Assembly (NCBI GenBank): GCA_002402635.1
Contig: DHGE01000038.1
Coordinates: 1 to 11,161, forward strand
Direction of reading: 5' to 3'
DNA: 11,161 nucleotides
Source of the DNA: Deferribacterales bacterium UBA4806
Lineage (GTDB): Bacteria; Chrysiogenota; Deferribacteres; Deferribacterales; UBA228
Shown: in pieces, positions 1 through 6,067 of the stretch
How the letters are laid out: the number at the start of each line of letters is the position of its first letter
How positions within the stretch are numbered: position 1 is the first letter of the stretch
The notes under the pieces: model-generated
Told to the model about the DNA's origin: nothing
Databases searched by the model: none
Seen by the model: the letters and a program-made list of their open reading frames with translations, nothing else
Made by a program: the position numbers and the translations under genes

Positions 1-230
1 ACATTGTTGATTTAATAAAAAATGGAGAGATTCATTTTGTGATAAATGTTCCAGAAGGAAAAAAATCAAGACTTGATGCCGATTCCATTAGAAGCTGCAT
101 TATAAGATATAATATTCCTTACGTAACAACAATTGAAGCAGCATATGCATCGGTTGCAGGTATAGAAGCTCATAAATCAGGTGGGATAAAAGTAAAAAGT
201 TTGCAAGAATATTACAAAGATAATAATTAA
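1..230 (+). CDS. carB: Carbamoyl-phosphate synthase large subunit, C-terminal end (partial)
   Basis: Only the last 75 or so codons are present; the first full codon starts at base 3 and the gene runs in from the left edge. The encoded piece is the end of the methylglyoxal-synthase-like (MGS) regulatory domain of carbamoyl-phosphate synthase, which makes carbamoyl phosphate for pyrimidines and arginine. Visible family signatures are DLIKNGEI, VINVPEGKKSR, IRRYNIPY-type (here IIRYNIPYVTT) and the terminal VKSLQEYY. In the family this domain binds effectors such as UMP. The usual N-T-P of the effector loop reads N-V-P here, so effector binding may differ. A GTG at 39 lies inside the domain and is not a real start. 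The stop codon shares one base with the pyrK start (TAATG), which implies translational coupling. Confidence 0.93.
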   Translation, partial: IVDLIKNGEIHFVINVPEGKKSRLDADSIRSCIIRYNIPYVTTIEAAYASVAGIEAHKSGGIKVKSLQEYYKDNN

Positions 231-1000
231 TGGCTAAATCTAAAATTATTTATAATAAAAAAATAAATGACAATTATTTTACTATGTCAATTTCTGCCTC
301 TAGTGAGACACTGAAAGCAAAACCTGGTAACTTTATCATGTTAAAAACCAACAAAAATAATTTAGTATATGATCCATTACTAAGAAGATCCTTTGCAGTA
401 AGCGATATAGAAGAAGACAATATAGTTATAACCTATAAAGTTATAGGTAAAGGGACCTTAGGTTTAACATATCTTAGGGAGAATGATATAATAGAGACAA
501 GTGGGCTACTTGGTAATTATTTTAATTGTTCACTTAACAATAAAAGGATAGCTATAATTGCTGGAGGAATAGGAATTGCCCCTTTCCCGTTGTTAGTAAA
601 AAGACTAACCAAAAAAAACAACTTTATAGACTTGTATTATGGTGGAAAATCTAAAAATGATATTGTCTTATTGGATAAATTTAAAGAAGTAGATAATATT
701 TTTATAACAACTGAAGATGGTTCAAAGGGTAAAAAAGGTTTAATTACCGATTATATAAATAGGGAATATGAAATTGCCTTTGTATGTGGCCCAAATCCCA
801 TGATGATGCATAGTATTTATAAATTGAACGAAACCTGTGAAATTGAAGTTTCAATGGAAGAACGGATGGCCTGTGGTATTGGATTATGTATGGGCTGCAT
901 TGTAAACCTTCGTGAAGAAACAATGAAAAATAAAAAATGCTGCAAAGATGGACCGATATTTAATGGTAGAAAGGTGGTATGGCAGAACTTAAACAATTAG
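230..1000 (+). CDS. pyrK: Dihydroorotate dehydrogenase B, electron-transfer subunit PyrK
   Basis: PyrK carries electrons from the PyrD flavin through a 2Fe-2S cluster and FAD to NAD+, in a PyrD2-PyrK2 cytoplasmic complex. The 256 residues have the normal family length and order. An N-terminal FAD-binding barrel has the R-R-S-F motif at about 52-55. A nucleotide-binding domain has AGGIGIAPFP at 111-120 and the CGPNPMM motif at 186-192. The C-terminal 2Fe-2S site follows EVSMEERMACGIG and uses Cys215, Cys220, Cys223 and Cys237 or Cys238. The adjacent Cys-Cys pair at 237-238 leaves the fourth ligand ambiguous. The start overlaps the carB stop by one base and the end overlaps pyrD by 22 bases, as expected for subunits made together. 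Confidence 0.95.
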   Translation: MAKSKIIYNKKINDNYFTMSISASSETLKAKPGNFIMLKTNKNNLVYDPLLRRSFAVSDIEEDNIVITYKVIGKGTLGLTYLRENDIIETSGLLGNYFNCSLNNKRIAIIAGGIGIAPFPLLVKRLTKKNNFIDLYYGGKSKNDIVLLDKFKEVDNIFITTEDGSKGKKGLITDYINREYEIAFVCGPNPMMMHSIYKLNETCEIEVSMEERMACGIGLCMGCIVNLREETMKNKKCCKDGPIFNGRKVVWQNLNN

Positions 1001-1899
1001 AAGTATGTCTTTGTGGTATTCCTTTTAAAAATCCATTAATTCTTGCTAGTGGAACATGTGGGTATGGTCTTGAATTAAGAGATTATATAGATTTAAATAG
1101 AGTGGGTGGGATTTCTGTAAAAGGATTGTCTTTGCAACCATGTAAGGGGAATCCTATGCCACGAATTGTTGAAACTTCTGCAGGGTTAATTAATGCAATA
1201 GGATTAGAAAATGTTGGTGTAAATGATTTTATTAATAACATTTTACCAGATTTAAAAAAATTTGATACAGTGATTATAGCAAATTTTTGGGGCAAAAGCA
1301 TTGAAGAATATGTGGAAGTTGCAAGATTGCTTGACGCTTCAGACATTGATATGTTAGAGATGAATGTGTCATGCCCTAATATAAAGGAGGGCGGCATCTC
1401 TTTTGGAACTAATCTAAAACAATTAGAAAATGTGACTAATTCAGTAAAAAAAATAATCAAATATAAGCCACTAATAGTAAAATTATCACCTAATGTAGGC
1501 AATATCGCCACCTTTGCAAAAGCTGCAGAAAATTCAGGCGCTGATTGCATAAGTGCTATTAACACTATTTTAGCAATGTCTATTGATATTAATACTTTTA
1601 AACCACGAATAGCTAATGTAACAGGTGGACTGAGTGGGCCTGCTATCAAACCAATTGCTGTTAGAATGGTTTATGAAATTTATAAAAGCATTAATATTCC
1701 CATAATAGGACTTGGTGGTATAATGAATTATATGGACGTTTTAGAATTCTTTTTAGTGGGTTCAAAGGTTGTTCAAATTGGTACTGCTAATTTTATCAAT
1801 CCTGATAATGCATTAAATATTATTAATGACTTAAAAGATTATTTAAATGATAAAAAAATAAAAAATATTAGTGAATTAACAGGTAAAATTGTTGTATAA
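979..1899 (+). CDS. pyrD: Dihydroorotate dehydrogenase B, catalytic subunit PyrD
   Basis: This FMN TIM-barrel enzyme oxidises dihydroorotate to orotate in pyrimidine synthesis. The 306-residue length and the upstream pyrK identify class 1B. Visible motifs are GNPMPRIVETSAGLINAIGL (57-76), the catalytic-loop MNVSCPNIKEGG with Cys132 as the active-site base of the family, VKLSPN with Lys168, TGGLSGPAIKPIAVR (215-229), the phosphate-binding IIGLGGI (242-248) and QIGTANF. The ATG at 979 has AAGGTGG just upstream and lies within the pyrK end, giving a coupled start. All residues I would expect for function are in place. Downstream, only 9 bases separate it from an OYE-family gene. Confidence 0.96.
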   Translation: MAELKQLEVCLCGIPFKNPLILASGTCGYGLELRDYIDLNRVGGISVKGLSLQPCKGNPMPRIVETSAGLINAIGLENVGVNDFINNILPDLKKFDTVIIANFWGKSIEEYVEVARLLDASDIDMLEMNVSCPNIKEGGISFGTNLKQLENVTNSVKKIIKYKPLIVKLSPNVGNIATFAKAAENSGADCISAINTILAMSIDINTFKPRIANVTGGLSGPAIKPIAVRMVYEIYKSINIPIIGLGGIMNYMDVLEFFLVGSKVVQIGTANFINPDNALNIINDLKDYLNDKKIKNISELTGKIVV

Positions 1900-1908
1900 T
1901 ATGATATT

Positions 1909-3015
1909 ATGTATGAAAATTTATTATCACCTTTTAAATTAAAAAAATTAGAACTAAAAAATCGCATCGTTATGACACCTTTTTACACAGGTTATGTTAA
2001 TCTTGATGGAAGTGTTAGTGAACTTTTACTTGAATATTATAAAGAAATAGGGGAGTCTGGCATAGCTCTGTGTATTGTTGAAAATGCAGCGGTAGATAAA
2101 AAAGGTTCCGGTGGACCTTTTATGATTAGAATTGACAATGATGTGTATTTAGCAGGACTTAAAAAATTAGCAGATACTATCAAAAGTTGTGGAACCTTTG
2201 CAATATTACAGTTAAATCATGCTGGAAAATATACATATTTACCAGAAAAATTTGCCCCATCAAAAATCAACGTATGGGGAACAACTACAATAGAACTTAC
2301 TGTCCCACAAATAAAGGAAATTGTACGATCATTTGCATCAGCTGCGAAGAGAGTAAAACTTGCTGGCTTTGATGGAGTGGAATTACATGGCGGGACAGGT
2401 TACCTACTGGCTCAATTTTTATCACCCCTTTCAAATAAAAGAACCGACGAATATGGAGGCTCCCTTGAAAACAGAATGCGCTTTGGAATCGAAGTTGTAA
2501 AAGCTGTTAGAGAAGTTATTGGAAAGGATTATCTATTAGGTTATAGATTTTTAGCAGACGAATGGCTTCAAGGGGGCATTACAATGAATGAATCTATAAA
2601 ATTTGCTGAAAAATTAAAGGATTCAGGAATAGATTATCTATCAGTTACTGCAGGAATTCATGAATCATTTGCACTGCCAGAAATAAAAGAGAAAGATAAA
2701 AATATAGGCTTTATGGTGGAATACGCTGAAATGATTAAAAGAATACTGAATGACATACCATTAATTACAGCAGGCAGAATCCAATATCCAGAATTTGCAG
2801 ATACCATCATAGCTGAAGGAAAGGCTGATTTAGTTGGATTGGCTAGAGTACTTTTTGCTGATCCATTATGGCCAAAAAAAGCCTATGGTATCATTAAAGA
2901 AGAAATAAATATCTGTAGGCCAAGTTGTCACATGTGTACTGAATTAGTAAAAAGGGGTAAAAGTGCAATATGTACTAATTGGCCTGAAGAAAAAAGAAAG
3001 AAATTTTTAAAGTAA
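1909..3015 (+). CDS. Old-yellow-enzyme family flavoprotein with a C-terminal iron-sulphur motif (NADH:flavin oxidoreductase / enoate reductase type)
   Basis: The 368 residues form one FMN TIM barrel of the OYE / 2,4-dienoyl-CoA reductase family, whose members usually reduce activated C=C bonds. Family marks are SPFKLKKLELKNRIVMTP at the N-terminus, QLNHAGK (101-107), GFDGVELHGG..GYLLAQFLSP (153-173) and DEYGGSLENRMRF (180-192). The protein ends in Cys336-x3-Cys340-x2-Cys343-x11-Cys355, resembling the 4Fe-4S site of 2,4-dienoyl-CoA reductase, but the second Cys sits one place later than in the E. coli FadH pattern C-x2-C-x3-C-x11-C. It stops right after this motif, so the flavodoxin-like and NAD(P)H domains of FadH-type enzymes are absent. 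His160 is kept, but the second substrate-binding position (His or Asn in classical members) is Thr163. No clear ribosome binding site is seen; the start is 9 bases after pyrD, so coupling is likely. The substrate is unknown. Confidence 0.85.
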   Translation: MYENLLSPFKLKKLELKNRIVMTPFYTGYVNLDGSVSELLLEYYKEIGESGIALCIVENAAVDKKGSGGPFMIRIDNDVYLAGLKKLADTIKSCGTFAILQLNHAGKYTYLPEKFAPSKINVWGTTTIELTVPQIKEIVRSFASAAKRVKLAGFDGVELHGGTGYLLAQFLSPLSNKRTDEYGGSLENRMRFGIEVVKAVREVIGKDYLLGYRFLADEWLQGGITMNESIKFAEKLKDSGIDYLSVTAGIHESFALPEIKEKDKNIGFMVEYAEMIKRILNDIPLITAGRIQYPEFADTIIAEGKADLVGLARVLFADPLWPKKAYGIIKEEINICRPSCHMCTELVKRGKSAICTNWPEEKRKKFLK

Positions 3016-3062
3016 AATTCCTTTTCATATCGATTTTTATTTAATCTAAAGAATCAAGACCT

Positions 3063-3092
3063 TTTACAAAGAAAACATATTTTAAATATATA
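3063..3092 (+). promoter_or_regulatory. Possible sigma-70 promoter for the DPP5-type peptidase gene
   Basis: TTTACA at 3063-3068 and TATATA at 3087-3092 are separated by 18 bases and lie about 70 bases before the likely ATG at 3165. The -35 box has one mismatch and the -10 box has two. In such AT-rich DNA similar pairs occur by chance, so support comes mainly from position in the only long intergenic gap. I saw no convincing intrinsic terminator after the OYE gene, so read-through from upstream is also possible. Confidence 0.3.
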
Positions 3093-3116
3093 AAAAATTA
3101 AAACGGTGTATTGATT

Positions 3117-3161
3117 ATTAAAATGTTAAATATTAAAATGGCAGATATTAAAAAGGAGCCT
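3117..3161 (+). repeat. Three imperfect 15-base tandem repeats overlapping the ribosome binding site
   Basis: Units begin at 3117, 3132 and 3147, exactly 15 bases apart. Each opens with ATTAAAA, followed by TG, TG and AG respectively, and the last 6 bases differ. The third unit contains the AAGGAG ribosome binding site (3153-3158) of the peptidase gene. If translation began at the TTG at 3111, the units would encode repeated I-K-x-x-x pentads. The repeats sit within the non-coding leader if the ATG at 3165 is the true start, which I favour. Confidence 0.6.
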
Positions 3162-3164
3162 AAT

Positions 3165-5192
3165 ATGTTAAAAAAAATTCATTGTATTGTGATTTTTATT
3201 CTTTTTCCATGTTTGTTGTTCTCTAAACCTATAGATTTTGAAGATTTAAGCAAAATGAAAAGACTAGGAGATTTTTCATTGTCTCACAATGAAAAATATA
3301 TTGTTTACAGTTTAAGTGAAGTGTTGTTTGATGAAAATAGATCAAATAGCGATTTATATTTATTATCCTTGAATAATGGCAATGTTACAAGATTAACAGA
3401 AACTTATAAATCTGAATCATCCCCACAGTGGTCTGATGATGACAATTATGTGTATTATCTAACTGAATATGATAATAAAACACAGATTTTCAGGATTAAT
3501 ATAATCTCAATGAACAGGGAGAGAGTGACAGATTTTCCATTGGGGGTAGAAAGCTTTTATTTATCGAAGGATGGTAAGTCTATACTATTGACTTCAACAA
3601 TTTTTGTAGATTGCAAGGGGGATATTGAATGCTCTCAAAATAAATTTAGGGAAGAAGAAAAATCAAGAGTTAAAGCACAGATTGTAGACAAACTATTATA
3701 CAGGCATTGGGATAAGTGGTATAATGGGAAATACACACATTTATTTTATTATAATATAGGCACTAATAATTATTATGATTTATCACCAACTGATTTAGAA
3801 GTTCCACCATTTTCTTTGGGAGGTGAGAGAGATTTTGATATAACGTCAGATGGTAAAGAAATCGCATTTGTTGTGAATAGAGATAAAAACCTGAGTACTA
3901 GCACTAATAAAGATGTTGTTTTAACGCGTGCTAATTCTCAGGCGCAATTTACTCTAACTTTAAATAATAAAGGTTATGATGGTTATCCCAGGTACTCACC
4001 AGATGGTAAATATCTGGCCTATAGAAGTCAATTCACACCAAATTTTGAATCAGATAGGTTTAGACTAATTTTATATGATAAATTTAATAATAAATTACAT
4101 GATTTAACAGCTAATTTTGATAACTGGGTGGAAGAAGTTGTATGGTCTAAAGATAGTAAATACATATATTTTACAGTTGATGAAAAGGGTTATACACCAT
4201 TATACAGAATCAATATTTCTGATTTTGTAAAAAATGGAAAAATTAATCGAAAAAAAATAATTGATAGTCACTCAATATATAATATTTCTGTTTCAGAAAA
4301 GAATAATATTTATTTTGCTGCATCAAGTTTAACAAGGCCAGCAGACATTTATGTTTATAATGGAGAAAATATTAAAAAACTAACAACATATAATGATGCA
4401 TTGCTAAATGAGCTAGATCTCGGAGATGTTGAAAATATACAATACGAGGGAGTAGATAGGCCAATACAGGCTTTTATTGTGAAGCCGCCATATTTTAATA
4501 ATGGAACAAAGTATCCCTTTCTATATCTAATACATGGAGGTCCTCAATCTGTATGGAGCGACAGTTGGAGCTACAGATGGAATGCTCAGTTATTTGCTAG
4601 TAGAGGATACGTTGTAATGATGCCAAACCCTACTGGCTCTGTTGGATTCGGTCAAAGTTTTATAAATGATGTAAGTGGAAATTGGGGTGGTAGGGTATAT
4701 GAAGAGCTCATGAAAGGAGTAGATTTCGCAAGTTCATTAACATATGTTGATAGCAATAAAATGGGTGCGGCAGGAGCATCCTTTGGTGGATATATGATTA
4801 ATTGGATAGAAGGCCATACTTATAGATTTAAAGCTCTTGTTAGTCATGATGGAGTTTTTAATATAGTAAGTTTTATGGGATCAACTGAAGAATTGTGGTT
4901 TCCTTTTTGGGATTTTGGTGGGCCTTATTGGGAAAAAAGAGACATCTATGAAAAATGGTCTCCACATAATTATGTAGATAACTTTGCAACACCATGCCTT
5001 GTTATTCACGGTGGCTTTGATTATAGAGTTGACTTATCAGAAGGATTGCAGCTTTTTACTGCGCTTCAACAAAAAGAAATCCCCTCAAAGTTTTTGTTTT
5101 TCCCCGATGAAGGCCACTGGGTATTAAAACATCAAAATTCAAAGTTATGGTATAATACTATTTTAGACTGGTTTGATAGCTATTTGAAATAG
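3165..5192 (+). CDS. Exported S9-family serine peptidase, dipeptidyl-peptidase 5 type
   Basis: This prolyl-oligopeptidase-family enzyme probably removes dipeptides from oligopeptides outside the cytoplasm. I choose ATG 3165 because AAGGAG lies 6 bases upstream and the product then starts as a classic signal peptide: MLKK, a hydrophobic stretch to about residue 19, and likely cleavage near Ser20. A longer reading from TTG 3111 would bury this signal. Residues about 25-400 look like a beta-propeller with repeated S-x-DGK-x-I/L-type blades. The stretch with Cys150 and Cys156 followed by KSRVKAQIVDKLLYRHWDKW is typical of bacterial DPP5 relatives, and the two Cys may form a disulphide. The hydrolase domain has HGGP (457-460), the nucleophile motif GASFGGY with Ser539, Asp619 in HGGFDYRVD and His651 in DEGHW. 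The 675-residue length fits DPP5. It is not obviously linked in function to its neighbours; released amino acids could feed catabolism. A general acylaminoacyl-peptidase is the alternative. Confidence 0.9.
   Translation: MLKKIHCIVIFILFPCLLFSKPIDFEDLSKMKRLGDFSLSHNEKYIVYSLSEVLFDENRSNSDLYLLSLNNGNVTRLTETYKSESSPQWSDDDNYVYYLTEYDNKTQIFRINIISMNRERVTDFPLGVESFYLSKDGKSILLTSTIFVDCKGDIECSQNKFREEEKSRVKAQIVDKLLYRHWDKWYNGKYTHLFYYNIGTNNYYDLSPTDLEVPPFSLGGERDFDITSDGKEIAFVVNRDKNLSTSTNKDVVLTRANSQAQFTLTLNNKGYDGYPRYSPDGKYLAYRSQFTPNFESDRFRLILYDKFNNKLHDLTANFDNWVEEVVWSKDSKYIYFTVDEKGYTPLYRINISDFVKNGKINRKKIIDSHSIYNISVSEKNNIYFAASSLTRPADIYVYNGENIKKLTTYNDALLNELDLGDVENIQYEGVDRPIQAFIVKPPYFNNGTKYPFLYLIHGGPQSVWSDSWSYRWNAQLFASRGYVVMMPNPTGSVGFGQSFINDVSGNWGGRVYEELMKGVDFASSLTYVDSNKMGAAGASFGGYMINWIEGHTYRFKALVSHDGVFNIVSFMGSTEELWFPFWDFGGPYWEKRDIYEKWSPHNYVDNFATPCLVIHGGFDYRVDLSEGLQLFTALQQKEIPSKFLFFPDEGHWVLKHQNSKLWYNTILDWFDSYLK
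5148..5156 (+). promoter_or_regulatory. Extended -10 promoter candidate inside the peptidase 3' end, for the CoA operon
   Basis: TGGTATAAT at 5148-5156 is a perfect extended -10 element (TGn plus TATAAT). I see no good -35 box at 16-18 bases upstream, which extended -10 promoters can tolerate. Transcription would start near 5163, about 60 bases before the lyase start. The bases also encode Trp-Tyr-Asn, so coincidence is possible. The palindrome at 5176-5196 would lie just downstream of the start site. Confidence 0.4.
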
Positions 5193-5196
5193 CTAT
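5176..5196. promoter_or_regulatory. Perfect 10-base inverted repeat spanning the peptidase stop codon; possible operator or weak terminator
   Basis: The arms ATAGCTATTT (5176-5185) and AAATAGCTAT (5187-5196) are exact reverse complements around a single central G. The peptidase TAG stop lies in the right arm. No run of T follows, so it does not look like a standard intrinsic terminator. Its position between the extended -10 candidate and the first gene of the CoA operon is where a repressor site could lie. A dimeric regulator site and a small mRNA hairpin are both possible. Confidence 0.45.
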
Positions 5197-5221
5197 AAAT
5201 GTATTACTAGGTTAATATTTG

Positions 5222-6058
5222 ATGATGAACCTATTAAGAAGCTTTTTATTTGTACCAGGAAATAATGAAAAATTAATAATGAAAGCATTAAATTCATCTG
5301 CAGATGCTGTAATAATTGATCTTGAGGATGCAGTTGCATTAAATGCAAAAGATAATGCAAGAGCAATTGCAGTAAGGTCAAGTTTTAAGTCAAGAAACAA
5401 ACCGTTATATATAAGAATAAATAGTACTAAAAGTTCATTTTTTAGTGAAGATTCAGTTTCAATAAGTGAAGCTAATATTGATGGGATAGTTTTACCTAAA
5501 TGTGAAGATGCTGATGAGATTTTAAAAGTAATTTTAATAAATAAAAAAAATCTTGATATTATACCATTAATAGAAAGTGCAGCAGGTTTATTAAATTTAA
5601 AAGAAATTGGCAAAGCTTCAAAAAATATCTCACGATTTGCCTTTGGTGCCATTGATTATACCTTAGATATAGGTGCTAAATATACTAAAAGTGGCCTTGA
5701 ATTGTTGTACCCCAGAAGCTATATGGTAATAATCTCAAAGGTATTGGGCTTGTTGCCCCCTGTTGATACAGTTTTTCCTGATTTAAAAGATGAAGCAAAT
5801 TTAAAAAGTGAAACAGAGCATATTAAAAATCTGGGAATGTTTGGAAAACTTGCAATTCACCCTAAACAAATTTCAATAATCAATGAAACTTTCACACCAA
5901 CAGAAGATGAAATTGAAAATGCAAGAAAAATCGTAGATGCTTTTAATACATCTGAAAAACAAGGAATAGCTTCAATTAAATTGAACAATCACTTTATTGA
6001 CTATCCTGTGTATAAAAAGGCTCAACTATTACTTGAGTTAACAAAAAATTTTAAATAA
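5222..6058 (+). CDS. CitE-like acyl-CoA lyase (HpcH/HpaI aldolase / citrate lyase beta family)
   Basis: The family cleaves or forms the C-C bond of 3-hydroxyacyl-CoAs such as malyl-, citramalyl-, beta-methylmalyl- or citryl-CoA, using Mg2+. Taking ATG 5222 gives 278 residues in one TIM barrel (ATG 5225 and TTG 5219 are alternatives). Motifs are LRSFLFVPGNN at the N-terminus, ADAVIIDLEDAV (27-38), YIRIN with Arg65 as the likely CoA/substrate-binding arginine, GIVLPKCEDADE (88-99), LIESAAGLLNL with Mg ligand Glu118, FAFGAIDYTLDIG with Mg ligand Asp145, and AIHPKQ (201-206). These core residues look intact. No citrate lyase alpha (CitF) or acyl-carrier (CitD) gene is nearby, so it more likely acts on free CoA thioesters than inside citrate lyase. 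The next gene encodes a CoA ligase subunit 9 bases downstream, which could supply its substrate. The exact acyl-CoA cannot be decided. Confidence 0.87.
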   Translation: MMNLLRSFLFVPGNNEKLIMKALNSSADAVIIDLEDAVALNAKDNARAIAVRSSFKSRNKPLYIRINSTKSSFFSEDSVSISEANIDGIVLPKCEDADEILKVILINKKNLDIIPLIESAAGLLNLKEIGKASKNISRFAFGAIDYTLDIGAKYTKSGLELLYPRSYMVIISKVLGLLPPVDTVFPDLKDEANLKSETEHIKNLGMFGKLAIHPKQISIINETFTPTEDEIENARKIVDAFNTSEKQGIASIKLNNHFIDYPVYKKAQLLLELTKNFK

Positions 6059-6067
6059 GAGGATATC

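Noticed and set aside
1083..1649. 188-codon open frame on the - strand opposite pyrD
   Set aside because: Antisense to a fully recognisable pyrD; the translation shows no family motif, and such mirror frames are common in AT-rich genes with biased codons.
1895..1900. TATAAT at the end of pyrD as a promoter for the OYE gene
   Set aside because: The nearest -35-like sequence (TTAACA at 1876) is only 13 bases away, and the site is too close to the start at 1909 to be convincing.
3016..3110. Intrinsic terminator between the OYE gene and the peptidase
   Set aside because: Only short AT palindromes are visible; no GC-containing stem followed by a T-run was found.
5212..5652. 146-codon open frame on the - strand opposite the CitE-like gene
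   Set aside because: Lies entirely over conserved CitE-family motifs on the + strand and has no recognisable domain or ribosome binding site.
5222..6058. Citrate lyase beta subunit (citE of a citDEF complex)
   Set aside because: No citD, citF, citC or citX genes are nearby, and the neighbour is an ATP-dependent CoA ligase, which fits free acyl-CoA substrates better.
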